A DNA stretch of 64,000 bases from Cytobacillus suaedae (GTDB lineage Bacteria; Bacillota; Bacilli; Bacillales; Bacillaceae_L), in NCBI GenBank assembly GCA_014960805.1, contig CP063163.1:2994001-3058000 (forward strand), in the 5' to 3' direction. The notes beneath the pieces were generated by a model that was given only the letters and a program-made list of their open reading frames with translations, was not told the origin of the DNA and did no database searches. The translations under genes were made by a program, and so were the position numbers. This document shows positions 18,153 to 27,814 of the stretch, piece by piece; position 1 is the stretch's first letter, and each line of letters begins with the position of its first letter.

Positions 18153-18244
18153 GAATAATGGGACTTTTCCACCTTCCTAATGAAGGGTAATTCTAGCAAA
18201 ATAAAAGTTGAAAAGTCCGTGGAATTATAAGGAGGAAACAAATT

Positions 18245-19129
18245 ATGCTAAACAAGAAACGCTTACTCTCATTTCTTCTACTATTCTCTCTTATCTTTCC
18301 TTCTCTAGGCTTGGCAGATGCTGCCGAAGGCGATGTGATCGTAACACTTGGAGAGGATTTGAAGGAGAATGAGAAACAAAAGCTGCTAGAGGAAATGAAA
18401 GTCCCGGAGAATGCACAAATTGTTGTAGTTACAAATGAAGAGGAACACAAATACTTAGGTCAATATATCCCAAAGGCTACTATTGGAACGCGTGCTTTAT
18501 CTTCTTCGGCCATTACGATTGGCGCTCCAGGTTCTGGTCTTGAGATAGAAACTAATAATATTACATCTATTACAGATGATATGTTTACAAATGCTCTTAT
18601 TACAGCTGGTGTTAAGGATGCCTCCATTTATATTACAGCACCTATACCAGTGTCAGGTACTGCAGCTCTAACTGGAATTATTAAAGCCTATGAAATTTCA
18701 TCTGACCAGGTTATTTCTGAGGACGTTAAGCAGATTGCAAATGAAGAAATGGTTAAAACCGTTGAGCTTGGTAAGTCAATCGGAGCTGATGAAGCTGCCG
18801 CGCTAATGGCAAAAATTAAAGATCAAATTGCACAACATGCACCAAAAACAGATGAAGAGCTTCGTGCAATTATTGAAGCAGCTGCTAATGAATTAGGTAT
18901 TACTCTAACAGAAGCAGAGATTACTAGTCTGATTTCACTTTTTAATAAAATGAAAGAGCTTAATATTGATTGGAATCAAGTAAATGAGCAGTTGCATTTG
19001 GCGAAAGAGAAAATTACAAAATTTCTTGAATCTGAGGAAGGCCAAACCTTTTTAACAAAGCTACAAGAGTTTTTGGTAAGTTTGATTGATGCAATTAAAG
19101 CTATTTTTAGTTCGGAAGCTACAAATTAA
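18245..19129 (+). CDS. ypuA: DUF1002 family secreted protein YpuA
   Basis: The 294-residue protein has a clear signal peptide (MLNKKRLLSFLLLFSLIFPS, cleavage near LGLADAA). The mature part matches DUF1002: GDVIVTLGEDLKENEKQKLL, then SSSAITIGAPGSGLEIE and ITAPIPVSGTAALTGIIKAY, followed by a long helical C-terminus. AAGGAGG precedes the ATG. In B. subtilis the gene lies in this neighbourhood and is linked to cell envelope stress, as I recall; its molecular role is unknown. No sigma-M-type promoter was evident here. Confidence 0.88.
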   Translation: MLNKKRLLSFLLLFSLIFPSLGLADAAEGDVIVTLGEDLKENEKQKLLEEMKVPENAQIVVVTNEEEHKYLGQYIPKATIGTRALSSSAITIGAPGSGLEIETNNITSITDDMFTNALITAGVKDASIYITAPIPVSGTAALTGIIKAYEISSDQVISEDVKQIANEEMVKTVELGKSIGADEAAALMAKIKDQIAQHAPKTDEELRAIIEAAANELGITLTEAEITSLISLFNKMKELNIDWNQVNEQLHLAKEKITKFLESEEGQTFLTKLQEFLVSLIDAIKAIFSSEATN

Positions 19130-19166
19130 GAGACTTTTTTCAAATATTAATATTCAAATTGAACAT

Positions 19167-19300
19167 GGTCCGTTCCTTTTCACTACAGGCACTTGCTTTC
19201 CGCGGGGAGGGATGCGAGCCTCCTCGGCGCTCTACGCCTGTGGGGTCTCGCACTTCCCTCATTTCCCGCAGGAGTCAAGTGCCTTTCGTTCCAATCCACT
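19167..19300 (+). repeat. Family-1 palindromic repeat, copy C
   Basis: The element begins GTCCGTTCC and has the arms GGCACTTG and CAAGTGCC. The core reads GCGAGCCTCCTCGGCGC, a loop, then GCCTGTGGGGTCTCGC and CCCGCAGGAGTC, ending AATCCACT. GCGAG pairs with CTCGC and GGGAGGGA with the facing TTCCCTC. It lies between the convergent genes ypuA and lysA, just before their shared terminator. Confidence 0.85.
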
Positions 19301-19343
19301 CTTTTTATAGAAAAAAGTAAAGAGCACCCAAAAGCAGAAAATT

Positions 19344-19385
19344 AAAAAGGAAGAATCTGTTTATATTAGATTCTTCCTTTTTTTA
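19344..19385. terminator. Bidirectional terminator between ypuA and lysA
   Basis: AAAGGAAGAATCT and AGATTCTTCCTTT form a 13-bp perfect stem with an A run on one side and a T run on the other. It can serve both converging genes. Confidence 0.9.
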
Positions 19386-19391
19386 TATTCT

Positions 19392-20711
19392 CTATTTTTT
19401 CACTTTAGCTTTTAAAGGCATATCTAGTCGGACGATGTCTTCGAAGCTTTCTCGTTTGACTACTAGGTTGTCTTCTCCGTTTTCGACAAATACGACTGGG
19501 GGTCTAGGGATTCTGTTGTAGTTGTTTGACATTGAGTATCCGTATGCGCCTGTACAGAAAACGGCTAAAATATCGTCTGAGGTAGCTTTTGGTAATTCTA
19601 AATCCCAGATTAGCATATCTCCAGATTCACAGCATTTCCCTGCGATAGATACTGTTTCTTCATTGCCATCATTTACTCTGTTTGCTAGAACCGCTTCATA
19701 TTTTGCTTGATATAAAGCTGGTCGAATATTATCAGTCATACCACCATCAACTGAAAGGTACTTTCGGATATTAGGAACTTCTTTATTTGAGCCAATTGAG
19801 TAAAGAGTTGTCCCTGCATCTCCTACAATTGAACGACCAGGCTCAATCCAGATTTCAGGAATATCCATGTCTAACTCTTTTGAATGTTTCTTAACCTCAT
19901 CAATTATTGCTTCAACATATTGAGATAATGGAATCGGGTCATCTTCATGAGTGTACCTAATTCCAAATCCGCCACCAAGATTTAGGACTGTTGGGATAAA
20001 ACCAAACTTATCCTTCCATTCTTTCATTTTCTTAAACATTTTTTCTGCAGCTAAAACAAACCCTGTTGTTTCAAAGATTTGTGAACCTATATGTGAATGG
20101 ATTCCAAGAACATTAAAAGCAGTAGATGATAGAGCTTGTTCGATAGCAGTATCAGCTTGGCCATTTTGAAGATCAAATCCAAACTTTGAATCTTCCTGCC
20201 CAGTTGTAATGTAATCATGTGTATGAGCCTCAACTCCTGGTGTCACTCTAAGGAGAATCGGAACTTTAACTTGGTTCTCTAAACATACTTGCTCAAGTAA
20301 AGATAACTCATAGAAATTATCTACTACAACACAGCCAATATTATTTTTAATTGCCATTTCTAATTCTTCATGACTTTTATTATTACCATGGAAGTGAATA
20401 CGTTCTGCTGGAAACCCTGCTGATAAAGCAGTGTATAATTCCCCTCCCGATACCACATCCAATGAAAGACCTTCTTCCTCGACTAATTGAACCATCGCAA
20501 CGGTTGAAAAGGCTTTGCTGGCATAGGCAACCTGAGCCTTAATACCAAGCTTTTCAAAGGTATCTCTGAAACTTCTAGCCCTTTCTCTGATAAGGGCGAT
20601 ATCATATACATAAAGAGGAGTTCCATATTTCTTAGCTAGTGAAACCGCATCTACTCCGCCTATTTCTAAATGTCCATTTTCATTAACCTTACTTGTCCCG
20701 TGTAAATACAC
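19392..20711 (-). CDS. lysA: Diaminopimelate decarboxylase
   Basis: The PLP enzyme converts meso-diaminopimelate to lysine, the last step of the pathway. The 439-residue protein shows the PLP lysine in AYASKAFST (K66), HSHIGSQIF, the phosphate-binding GGGFGIRYT, and the active-site CCESGD segment. It starts at GTG (20711) with GAGGGGAAG upstream. It lies directly after spoVAF, as in B. subtilis, separated by about 170 bp with no clear terminator. Length is normal. Confidence 0.96.
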   Translation of the reverse strand: MYLHGTSKVNENGHLEIGGVDAVSLAKKYGTPLYVYDIALIRERARSFRDTFEKLGIKAQVAYASKAFSTVAMVQLVEEEGLSLDVVSGGELYTALSAGFPAERIHFHGNNKSHEELEMAIKNNIGCVVVDNFYELSLLEQVCLENQVKVPILLRVTPGVEAHTHDYITTGQEDSKFGFDLQNGQADTAIEQALSSTAFNVLGIHSHIGSQIFETTGFVLAAEKMFKKMKEWKDKFGFIPTVLNLGGGFGIRYTHEDDPIPLSQYVEAIIDEVKKHSKELDMDIPEIWIEPGRSIVGDAGTTLYSIGSNKEVPNIRKYLSVDGGMTDNIRPALYQAKYEAVLANRVNDGNEETVSIAGKCCESGDMLIWDLELPKATSDDILAVFCTGAYGYSMSNNYNRIPRPPVVFVENGEDNLVVKRESFEDIVRLDMPLKAKVKK

Positions 20712-20880
20712 TTACTTCCCCTCATTCCGTATGCATGGTAATTATAATTAGAAAAAAGACAGAAATAGCCTAAGCGGATATTACTGTCCAAAAATGATCT
20801 ATTTTTATGTTCATTTACGTTTGCACTTTACTTTATTAAATTACATTATCATAACATACATTTTGTTGCAACAACCTTTG

Positions 20881-22359
20881 TTATTTTGGTTGTTTGTGCT
20901 GGTTTTGAGGGTGAACAATACTTGGTCTTAATCTTGCACCTGGTACACTGGTTCTTACAATGATTTGCCATAATGCACTTGCATTAAATGGGATAAATGG
21001 CCACAGGTATGGAGTATTTAGAGAACGTATACTTGCTAAGAATAATAAATACGCCGTTGAAGCTATGATAAACCCAGGCGTCTTAAAGATGGCTACAAAC
21101 ACTAGTAGTACCAACCTAACGATTTTATTAGCCACACTTAACTCGTAACTTGGTGTTGCAAAGGAGCCAATAGCCGCAATTGAAACATACAAGATTACTT
21201 CTGGAACAAATAAACCAACATCAATTGCAATTTGACCAATTAACGCAGCAGCAATTAAGCCCATCGCGGTTGATAGAGGAGTTGGTGTATGGATAGCTGC
21301 CATCCTTAAAAACTCAATACCTATATCCGCAAGGAAAATTTGTACAATAACAGGTATACTCGATTCTTCATTTGGCCCTATAAAGCTTAGTGCTTCAGGT
21401 AATAAAGAAGGCTCTTTTACAAATAAAAACCATAAAGGCAACAAAAATATGGATGCCATTATTCCAATAAATCGAACCCACCTTAAAAAGGTACCAACTG
21501 CAGGTGCTTGTCGGTATTCCTCAGCATGCTGAACATGATGGAAAAAAGTTGTAGGGGTGATGATAACACTTGGGGACGTATCTACCATTATCACTACATG
21601 TCCTTCTAATAGATGGTTTGCTGCAACATCCGGTCGCTCAGTATATCTCACCAATGGATAAGGATTAAAGCTTTGCTTTACTATAAACTCTTCAATTGTT
21701 TTATCAGCCATCGTTAGTCCATCAATCTTAATTGCTTGAAGTTCCTTTTTCAAAACCTCTACTAGCCCAGGATCTGCCACATCTTTGATATAGGAAATAC
21801 ATACATCTGTTTTTGACCTTTCACCTACTTGAAGGATTTCATTTCTGAGCCTTTCATCACGAATCCTTCTTCTTGTTAAAGCCGTATTTACAATTATATT
21901 CTCAGTGTAACCGTCCCTTGCTCCTCGAACTACTTTTTCAGTATCAGGCTCTTGAGGCTGCCTACCAGGATAACTTCTAACATCAACAGCAACCCCCGTA
22001 TCTTCCCCTTCAATTAGAAACACGATAAGACCTGAGAGAACCTTATCCACCGTTTCATCTAAATTTTTCACTCTGGATACTTGCTGGTGTGCTAATTTAC
22101 CTTCTATGAGTTGCAGCACATGAGGTAGAGGTTCTTTCTCCTTAGGTTCCGCATTTATTAGCTCCTTTAGAAGTTGGATGATATAGGCAGTATCACATAA
22201 TCCATTTAAAAAATAGACATTTACTTCTTTATTCACTACTTTTATCTTTCGAACACCGATATCAAAGCTACCAGTGCCCAGACCTATATGCTCTTTGAAA
22301 TAGGCATTGTTCTCTTGTACCTCCACCGAAATAGGTGTCTTATTTTTTGTTTTCGTCAT
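20881..22359 (-). CDS. spoVAF: Stage V sporulation protein AF (GerA-family membrane protein)
   Basis: The 492-residue protein belongs to the GerAA/SpoVAF family. The N-terminal soluble half includes [20 protein letters not shown] and [20 protein letters not shown]. The C-terminal half has several membrane helices and the family motif [17 protein letters not shown]. In spores the spoVA products form the dipicolinic acid channel; SpoVAF is an accessory subunit that modulates germination. AAAGGAGTGGG precedes the ATG at 22359, which overlaps the upstream gene by 20 bp. It is the last gene of the spoVA operon. Confidence 0.95.
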   Translation of the reverse strand: MTKTKNKTPISVEVQENNAYFKEHIGLGTGSFDIGVRKIKVVNKEVNVYFLNGLCDTAYIIQLLKELINAEPKEKEPLPHVLQLIEGKLAHQQVSRVKNLDETVDKVLSGLIVFLIEGEDTGVAVDVRSYPGRQPQEPDTEKVVRGARDGYTENIIVNTALTRRRIRDERLRNEILQVGERSKTDVCISYIKDVADPGLVEVLKKELQAIKIDGLTMADKTIEEFIVKQSFNPYPLVRYTERPDVAANHLLEGHVVIMVDTSPSVIITPTTFFHHVQHAEEYRQAPAVGTFLRWVRFIGIMASIFLLPLWFLFVKEPSLLPEALSFIGPNEESSIPVIVQIFLADIGIEFLRMAAIHTPTPLSTAMGLIAAALIGQIAIDVGLFVPEVILYVSIAAIGSFATPSYELSVANKIVRLVLLVFVAIFKTPGFIIASTAYLLFLASIRSLNTPYLWPFIPFNASALWQIIVRTSVPGARLRPSIVHPQNQHKQPK

Positions 22360-22924
22360 AAAACCCACTCCTTTCAAGGATAAGCTCAACAGCCTTTTTG
22401 GTGATAGGAGCTCCCACCTGAATATGATCCTTTCCTGCCATTTTACCAATATCACCCAAGCCAACAATTAAAGGTATATTTAATTCATCTAAAATGTAGA
22501 CAGTATCCCCATTAATCCTTCCTACATCCAATTCGGCAAGTCCGCTTTTATCCACACCATAATGGGTCAATTCTCCGAACCGATCAATGCTCACATCTAC
22601 CCTTGTCCATTCTGACTGATGCGTTTTAGATGCAACTGCTATAACTCCAATTACATCTATACCCTCATGTGTAGCTACATATTTCATTGCTTTTTCACCA
22701 GCACCCTCACCAAGAAAGCCGCTATCATCAAACATTACAAATACAGGATCATATGGAGCTTCAAAGATTAGCTTAACAATATCAGGTCCAGATAAAGTGG
22801 TAGGGTTTCCGTATGATTTTGAAATACATCTTCCGTTAACTTCCTTGGCCACGTACTGAATTGTTTTTAAAGCATATTCATCTCCATCGGTTACTAAAAT
22901 AACCTTTCTTCTCCTGGTTGTCAT
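22340..22924 (-). CDS. spoVAEA: Stage V sporulation protein AEA
   Basis: The 194-residue soluble protein matches SpoVAEA of Bacillus, with [24 protein letters not shown], then [20 protein letters not shown] and [25 protein letters not shown]. The fold resembles a Toprim-like or Rossmann-like domain (inference). It is reported as an accessory to the SpoVA channel. The ATG has AAAGGATAA upstream. The 3' end overlaps spoVAF by 20 bp. Confidence 0.93.
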   Translation of the reverse strand: MTTRRRKVILVTDGDEYALKTIQYVAKEVNGRCISKSYGNPTTLSGPDIVKLIFEAPYDPVFVMFDDSGFLGEGAGEKAMKYVATHEGIDVIGVIAVASKTHQSEWTRVDVSIDRFGELTHYGVDKSGLAELDVGRINGDTVYILDELNIPLIVGLGDIGKMAGKDHIQVGAPITKKAVELILERSGFYDENKK

Positions 22925-22929
22925 TGTAA

Positions 22930-23280
22930 TTATCCTTTCGGTTTAAAAATCAGTGCAATAATGAATGAAAATAAGATGGCGGAGGATATACCGGCAGAGG
23001 TGAGTTCAAAAATACCCATCCCTATCCCAATAAATCCATGCTGTTCCGCCTGTTGCATTGCACCATGTAAGAGCGAATGGCCGAAGCTTGTAATGGGTAC
23101 AGATGCACCTGCGCCTGCAAATTCAATTAAATTATCATATAAATCAAAGCCATCTAATATTGCACCTAGAACAACGAATATACTCATTACATGTGCGGGG
23201 GTTAGTTTTGCTACGTCAAATAGTAATTGTCCGATAACACATATTCCACCACCAACTAAAAAGGCAAATAAATAGTCCAC
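22930..23280 (-). CDS. spoVAEB: Stage V sporulation protein AEB (SpoVAE)
   Basis: The 116-residue integral membrane protein is a paralogue of SpoVAC, sharing the motif [21 protein letters not shown]. With SpoVAC and SpoVAD it is one of the core subunits for uptake and release of Ca-dipicolinate in the spore inner membrane. The GTG start overlaps the spoVAD stop, giving coupled translation. GGGGGAGAGG lies upstream. Length and motif are typical. Confidence 0.94.
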   Translation of the reverse strand: MDYLFAFLVGGGICVIGQLLFDVAKLTPAHVMSIFVVLGAILDGFDLYDNLIEFAGAGASVPITSFGHSLLHGAMQQAEQHGFIGIGMGIFELTSAGISSAILFSFIIALIFKPKG

Positions 23281-24299
23281 TATTCCTCTCCCCCTTCAGC
23301 TCGCTCCAATACAACACCATGAGCAATGGCTGGTATAGATTCTTTTTGTTGTATCATAGTAGGGCTTAGAAGTGCGCCAGTTGCCACAACAAAGACTCGA
23401 TTTAAATTTCCAAGAATCATTTGTTTTACGAGATGACCGTAAGTTACAACAGCTGAACAACCACAACCACTTCCTCCGGCAAAAACGCCTTGGCCCTGTG
23501 TATAAATCATCAGTCCACAGTCATTATGCTTTGTTCCTAAGTCATATCCTTCTTCTTTTAATAATTCTTTAACAATTGGGCTACCCACACTTGATAAATC
23601 ACCCGTAACAATTAAGTCAAAATCTTCAGGAGTTCTATTTAAATCTTTAAAGTGTTGAGCAATCGTATCTGCAGCAGCAGGTGCCATTGCTGATCCCATA
23701 TCAAATGGGTTTGTTATTCCAAGATCATTTACCTTCCCAATGGTCGCTGATGTGATTTTTATAGGTCCTTTTTCTTTACTTACAAGCGCAGCACCAGCAC
23801 CGGTAACTGTAAAAGTTGCTGAGCTTGGCTTTTGTCCGCCGTATTCAGTAGGATATCTAAATTGTCTTTCTGCCGTTGCATTATGACTACTTGTAGCAGC
23901 TACTAACTTATTAGCAAATCCCCCATCCACAAGTGCTGAACCGATTGCAAGTGTCTCCATAGAAGTAGAACATGCTCCAAACATACATAAAAATGGGATT
24001 TGTAAGTGCCTTGCAACATAGTTTGATGTAACATTTTGATTCAGAAGATCTCCCGCTAAAAGTAAATCAATGTCTTGATGTGTGAGATTTACTTTCTTTA
24101 AGCAGGTATCAATTGATTGTTCCATCAATCTCCTTTCTGCCATTTCCCAATTATCTTCGCCACAATGCAAGTCATCATGTCTAACATCAAATACATTCCC
24201 TAACGGCCCCGCTGCTTCTTTAGGACCTACTGACGTTCCACAAGAATTTATATAAAGTTCATTTTCATATACCCAAGATTGTTTACCAACAAGTCTCAT
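23280..24299 (-). CDS. spoVAD: Stage V sporulation protein AD
   Basis: The 339-residue protein has a thiolase-like fold that in B. subtilis binds dipicolinic acid. Landmarks include [20 protein letters not shown] with the thiolase-type cysteine region near residue 108, [20 protein letters not shown], and the C-terminal [23 protein letters not shown] precedes the ATG. Its 3' end overlaps spoVAEB. It is peripheral to the inner spore membrane and acts with SpoVAC and SpoVAE. Confidence 0.97.
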   Translation of the reverse strand: MRLVGKQSWVYENELYINSCGTSVGPKEAAGPLGNVFDVRHDDLHCGEDNWEMAERRLMEQSIDTCLKKVNLTHQDIDLLLAGDLLNQNVTSNYVARHLQIPFLCMFGACSTSMETLAIGSALVDGGFANKLVAATSSHNATAERQFRYPTEYGGQKPSSATFTVTGAGAALVSKEKGPIKITSATIGKVNDLGITNPFDMGSAMAPAAADTIAQHFKDLNRTPEDFDLIVTGDLSSVGSPIVKELLKEEGYDLGTKHNDCGLMIYTQGQGVFAGGSGCGCSAVVTYGHLVKQMILGNLNRVFVVATGALLSPTMIQQKESIPAIAHGVVLERAEGGEE

Positions 24300-24313
24300 A
24301 ATTTCACATCCTC

Positions 24314-24766
24314 CTAAGATAATGTGACCGTAAATAGGTATCTAATAATACCTACGATATAGGCTCCTACTACTCCAAAAACAATGACACTTCCAGCAAG
24401 TTTGAACATGTTGGTCGCTACACCGAGCACAATTCCTTCACTTTTATGTTCTAGTGCCGCACTCGTCATTGAGTTTGCGAAACCTGTGACCGGAACGGCT
24501 GTTCCAGCGCCTGCAAATTGCCCGATTTTATCATAGACACCAAGTCCCGTTAAAATAGAAGCAATTAAAATTAATGTGGCAATTGTAGGATTACCAGCTG
24601 ACTTTTCAGAGAAGTCAAATACATTTATATAGAAATTTTGAATAAGCTCTCCAAATGTACAAATCAACCCACCAATGACAAAAGCCTTTAAACAGTTAAG
24701 CAAATAGGGAGGCTTAGGCTGATACGTCTTAATACTATTTTTATAATTCTCCTTCATTTTTCCCAT
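24314..24766 (-). CDS. spoVAC: Stage V sporulation protein AC
   Basis: The 150-residue membrane protein begins MGKMKENYKNSIKTYQPKPP and carries the SpoVAC/AE repeat motif FAGAGTAVPVTGFANSMTSAA. In B. subtilis SpoVAC behaves as a mechanosensitive channel releasing dipicolinic acid. About four membrane helices are visible. AGGAACAG is a modest ribosome-binding site. It lies 14 bp upstream of spoVAD. Confidence 0.96.
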   Translation of the reverse strand: MGKMKENYKNSIKTYQPKPPYLLNCLKAFVIGGLICTFGELIQNFYINVFDFSEKSAGNPTIATLILIASILTGLGVYDKIGQFAGAGTAVPVTGFANSMTSAALEHKSEGIVLGVATNMFKLAGSVIVFGVVGAYIVGIIRYLFTVTLS

Positions 24767-24795
24767 ATGACTGTTCCTGCCCTTCTATCCAAGCT

Positions 24796-25230
24796 TTATA
24801 GATCGACATAATAAATCCAGTGGAACAATGATCCTGCTATCTTTCCAAATACAATTGCCATTACTAGGATCACAATTTTTTTATCTAGGCCTATTCTTTT
24901 TGCTAAAATTGGTAATACGTTCAGCACCTCGGTTAAGGCTGCAGCCAACATTCCAACAAACACTCCACAGGCTAGACCAATAGGAATTAATAAAAATTTC
25001 GAGACGTACAGCATCGTATCTCTAAGGCTAGCCCAACCACCTGCAAATGCCCCTAAAATAACACCCCACTCATACAAATGGATAAATCTTGCTGTTTTTG
25101 ATAACTGAGTCACTCTTGGTATTATTCCTAACACAGCAAGGAAAGCAACAAAACCTGCTCCAACTGCTAATCCACCTGCAAATCCGATAAAAATGATAAG
25201 AAGGATTTTAACTATCATTTGTTCTTCCAT
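24796..25230 (-). CDS. spoVAB: Stage V sporulation protein AB
   Basis: This roughly 140-144-residue polytopic membrane protein matches SpoVAB, with IIFIGFAGGLAVGAGFVAFL and EWGVILGAFAGGWASLRDT. It is a component of the spoVA operon with a less defined role. Two starts are possible, ATG 25230 and ATG 25218; the second has GGAAG close upstream. Either overlaps the end of spoVAA. All membrane helices are intact. Confidence 0.93.
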   Translation of the reverse strand: MEEQMIVKILLIIFIGFAGGLAVGAGFVAFLAVLGIIPRVTQLSKTARFIHLYEWGVILGAFAGGWASLRDTMLYVSKFLLIPIGLACGVFVGMLAAALTEVLNVLPILAKRIGLDKKIVILVMAIVFGKIAGSLFHWIYYVDL

Positions 25231-25828
25231 TAGCTTTCTTATTTTCAGTCATTATCATGTATTGATCTAATGCTTGTTGATAGTTGAACATTTCAACTTC
25301 AAGTGGACTAGGCTCTTCATTAATTCGTTTCCTAAAAATATGGTTAAAAAACAATATCATTCCAAGACCCAGGCCGATGGAATAAGGTATTTGCAGTAGC
25401 AAAGGTTTGTATTCTTCTTTTCCAGTAATAATCTTATAAATTCGCTGATGTACCTCCTGCATACTTACATCCTCATGAAAGTTTAGAATGGTCAAGGCTG
25501 CACCGAAAAATAACAATAACCATATTGCAATAAAAAAGACTGGAGTAATCGCCTTTCTTTCAATAATAATTTCAACTAATGATTGAGATGGACCAAGTGG
25601 TTGAATTTCAAGATTTGGAAAGGTGCTACGAATTTGTTCTAATACCTTAGTAATATCAATAACCACATAGTTTTTATCCTTTAACGATATCTTATGAATA
25701 ATCAGTTTTTCCACATCTTTTTTAAACTTTGGATGTGCAACAATCTGTGCAATATCGCTAATTACGATGGTTTCATTTGGACGTACTTTAATACGATTAT
25801 AAAGTCGTAAATACATCGTATTTTCCAT
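25208..25828 (-). CDS. spoVAA: Stage V sporulation protein AA
   Basis: This roughly 206-residue protein is the first gene of the spoVA operon. The N-terminal cytoplasmic domain (MENTMYLRLYNRIKVRPNET) precedes two membrane helices near residues 98-115 and 150-165. I place the start at ATG 25828, preceded by AGGATGTGA; a GTG three codons upstream is an alternative. A sigma-G-like promoter is found about 40 bp upstream. The acidic C-terminal tail overlaps spoVAB. Confidence 0.93.
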   Translation of the reverse strand: MENTMYLRLYNRIKVRPNETIVISDIAQIVAHPKFKKDVEKLIIHKISLKDKNYVVIDITKVLEQIRSTFPNLEIQPLGPSQSLVEIIIERKAITPVFFIAIWLLLFFGAALTILNFHEDVSMQEVHQRIYKIITGKEEYKPLLLQIPYSIGLGLGMILFFNHIFRKRINEEPSPLEVEMFNYQQALDQYMIMTENKKANGRTNDS

Positions 25829-25866
25829 CACAATCACATCCTACACATTGATTTCCTTGTATAAGT

Positions 25867-25896
25867 TAGTATGGTTGTTGTTAATTTTTAAATACA
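25867..25896 (-). promoter_or_regulatory. Sigma-G-type promoter for the spoVA operon
   Basis: On the minus strand TGTATT (25891-25896) and CATACTA (25867-25873) are spaced by 17 bp. This agrees with the forespore sigma-G pattern (TGNATR and CATNNTA). It lies 38 bp upstream of the spoVAA start, and the spoVA operon is a known sigma-G target in B. subtilis. Confidence 0.7.
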
Positions 25897-25950
25897 AAGG
25901 AACTGTAACCTCCATTAATTACCTCTACCTGCAAAAAAATGGAACATAAC

Positions 25951-26080
25951 AAAAGCGCAAGCGCCTTGATCAGCCCCGACAAGCAAATGTTCTGTGCCAT
26001 AAAAAGTCTGCACTTTGACTTTTTATGGCACAGAACATTTGACTCGAGGGGCTAGGCGCTGGAGCTGGACGCAGTAAGAC
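25951..26080 (+). repeat. Family-2 inverted-repeat element, copy 1
   Basis: The element begins AAAAGCGCAAGCGCCTTG and ends GGGGCTAGGCGCTGGAGCTG plus a short tail. Outer arms GGCGCTT/AGCGCC and AGCCCC/GGGGCT pair. The centre holds a perfect 25-bp stem, left arm 25984-26008 and right arm 26017-26041, with an 8-nt loop. It lies in the roughly 300-bp gap between sigF and spoVAA. A related copy is at 46173-46300. Confidence 0.85.
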
Positions 26081-26126
26081 ATAAGTCATAGTTATCCACA
26101 AGGTACCTTTTATAATTTCCTAACCA

Positions 26127-26162
26127 AAAAAAAAATCGAACGGGCTAGTCGCCCATTCGATC
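26127..26162 (-). terminator. Terminator overlapping the sigF stop codon
   Basis: ATCGAATGGGC and GCCCGTTCGAT form a stem with one mismatch, and a run of about ten T residues follows on the minus strand. The sigF TAG lies in the loop. This would separate the spoIIA transcript from the spoVA operon. Confidence 0.9.
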
Positions 26163-26903
26163 CTTCATTTGCTGCAGTATTTTCTTTTCTAACCTTGAAA
26201 CTTGGACCTGAGATATCCCTAATCTAGAGGCTACCTCTGATTGAGTTTGATCTTTATAATATCTGAGAAAGACAATCAATCGTTCTCTTTCGTCCAACTC
26301 TCGTATTGCTTCTTTTAACGCAATTTTATCAAACCATTTATTTTCACTATTATCAGCAATCTGATCAAGCAAAGTGATTGGGTCACCGTCATTTTCATAA
26401 ACAGTTTCGTGAATGGAAGAAGGTGTACGACTTGCCTCTTGTGCAAGCACCACGTCCTCAGGAGTAATCTCTAGATAAACTGCAATTTCTGCAACTGTAG
26501 GAACTCGTCCATATCGCTTAGACAAATCATCCTTAGCTTTACGAATTTTATTCCCCGTTTCCTTTAGAGATCGACTCACTTTAACAGTACCATCATCACG
26601 AATAAATCTTTGTATTTCGCCAATAATCATTGGAACGGCATAGGTAGAAAATTTTACATCATAAGATAAATCAAACTTATCTACAGATTTTAATAATCCA
26701 ATACTTCCGATTTGAAATAAATCATCCGGTTCATATCCCCTATTTAAAAACCGTTGTACAACAGACCAGACCAGTCTCATATTTTTTTGGACAATCAGAT
26801 CTCTAGCATCCTGTTCGCCCGCTTGACTACGCTTTATTAACTCTTTTACTTCATTATCTTTTAAGTACGTCTGACTCTTCTCGTTCTTGACCTCCACATC
26901 CAT
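26145..26903 (-). CDS. sigF: Forespore sigma factor F
   Basis: SigF directs early forespore transcription after asymmetric division. The 252-residue protein contains sigma-70 region 2 (FLNRGYEPDDLFQIGSIGLL, YAVPMIIGEIQRFIRDDG), region 3 (RVPTVAEIAVYLEITPEDVV) and region 4 (RYYKDQTQSEVASRLGISQV). I start at ATG 26903 (MDVEVKNE), preceded by GGGAGA. It is the third gene of spoIIAA-spoIIAB-sigF and is held inactive by SpoIIAB. The stop codon is inside its terminator hairpin. Confidence 0.97.
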   Translation of the reverse strand: MDVEVKNEKSQTYLKDNEVKELIKRSQAGEQDARDLIVQKNMRLVWSVVQRFLNRGYEPDDLFQIGSIGLLKSVDKFDLSYDVKFSTYAVPMIIGEIQRFIRDDGTVKVSRSLKETGNKIRKAKDDLSKRYGRVPTVAEIAVYLEITPEDVVLAQEASRTPSSIHETVYENDGDPITLLDQIADNSENKWFDKIALKEAIRELDERERLIVFLRYYKDQTQSEVASRLGISQVQVSRLEKKILQQMKDRMGD

Positions 26904-26916
26904 AAGCAAGTCTCCC

Positions 26917-27354
26917 TTAATTGCATAACAATTTACTATTGAGTAAATGCTTTACTAAACGTATAGTAGTACCAGATTTTGAAGTTAAGATCTCAACTTC
27001 GTCCATAAAGTTTTCCATAATTGTGAAGCCCATTCCTGATCGTTCTAACTCTGGTTTAGTCGTGAACAATGGTTGTCTAGCTTCTTCCACATCATCAATA
27101 CCAATACCTTCATCTCTTATCGTTAGGTAAATAGTGCCATCCTCAATTATAGAGTGAATATAAACAATTCCATTGGGATCATTGTCGTACCCATGAATAA
27201 TGGCATTGGTTACAGCTTCTGATACAACTGTTTTAATCTCAGTTAGTTCATCCATTGTAGGGTCAAGTTGTGCAATAAACGCTGCAACAGTTACACGAGC
27301 AAAAGACTCGTTTTGACTTAAAGCCGAAAACTGAAGTTGCATCTCATTTCTCAT
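26917..27354 (-). CDS. spoIIAB: Anti-sigma F factor and serine kinase SpoIIAB
   Basis: The 145-residue GHKL-type ATPase binds SigF and phosphorylates SpoIIAA. The N box is [14 protein letters not shown], the G1 box [17 protein letters not shown], and the G2 region [16 protein letters not shown] start at ATG 27354 ([20 protein letters not shown]); upstream codons overlap spoIIAA and are not family-like. It is spaced by one base from the spoIIAA stop and 13 bp from sigF. Confidence 0.97.
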   Translation of the reverse strand: MRNEMQLQFSALSQNESFARVTVAAFIAQLDPTMDELTEIKTVVSEAVTNAIIHGYDNDPNGIVYIHSIIEDGTIYLTIRDEGIGIDDVEEARQPLFTTKPELERSGMGFTIMENFMDEVEILTSKSGTTIRLVKHLLNSKLLCN

Positions 27355-27355
27355 G

Positions 27356-27706
27356 TTATGCCACCCCCAATGTTTGCAGCGCAAAAACTTCATCCTGCTC
27401 TAATCGAATAATTTTAAATAAGCCAGACATATCAAATAAACGTTTAACCGCAGGAGAAATTGAACACACTACCATTTCCCCACCGTTATTCTTAATTTGT
27501 TTATATCTCCCAAGAATCACACCAAGACCTGAGCTATCCATAAATGATAATTTCTCAAGGTTAAGGATAATATGATTAATTTTGTTTTCCTCAAGCTTAC
27601 TTGTAACTTGTTGACGCAATTCCTCTGCTGTATGGTGATCAAGTTCACCTGCAAGTCGAATGCACAAAACGTTGTTTTTAACTTCTAGTTCAATTGCTAG
27701 ACTCAC
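27356..27706 (-). CDS. spoIIAA: Anti-anti-sigma factor SpoIIAA
   Basis: This STAS-domain protein releases SigF from SpoIIAB when dephosphorylated by SpoIIE. The 116-residue product starts at GTG 27706 ([12 protein letters not shown]), nine bases after AAGGAGG. The conserved phosphorylation site lies in [17 protein letters not shown], with the target serine at 58. It leads the spoIIA operon, and a sigma-H-like promoter lies upstream. Confidence 0.97.
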   Translation of the reverse strand: MSLAIELEVKNNVLCIRLAGELDHHTAEELRQQVTSKLEENKINHIILNLEKLSFMDSSGLGVILGRYKQIKNNGGEMVVCSISPAVKRLFDMSGLFKIIRLEQDEVFALQTLGVA

Positions 27707-27740
27707 TGTACATAGCCTCCTTGTTTTCGTATAGTGAGTC

Positions 27741-27767
27741 ATTTCGCTATTGAATTGCTAGTTTCCT
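27741..27767 (-). promoter_or_regulatory. Candidate sigma-H promoter for the spoIIA operon
   Basis: On the minus strand AGGAAAC (27761-27767) and GCGAAAT (27741-27747) are 13 bp apart, similar to the sigma-H pattern AGGAWWT and RNNGAAT. It lies 35 bp upstream of the spoIIAA GTG. Sigma-H control of spoIIA is established in B. subtilis. Confidence 0.5.
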
Positions 27768-27814
27768 TCCTCTTGACAAAACTAGTGTCATTTCGTCAAA
27801 AAAAGATGGAATAT

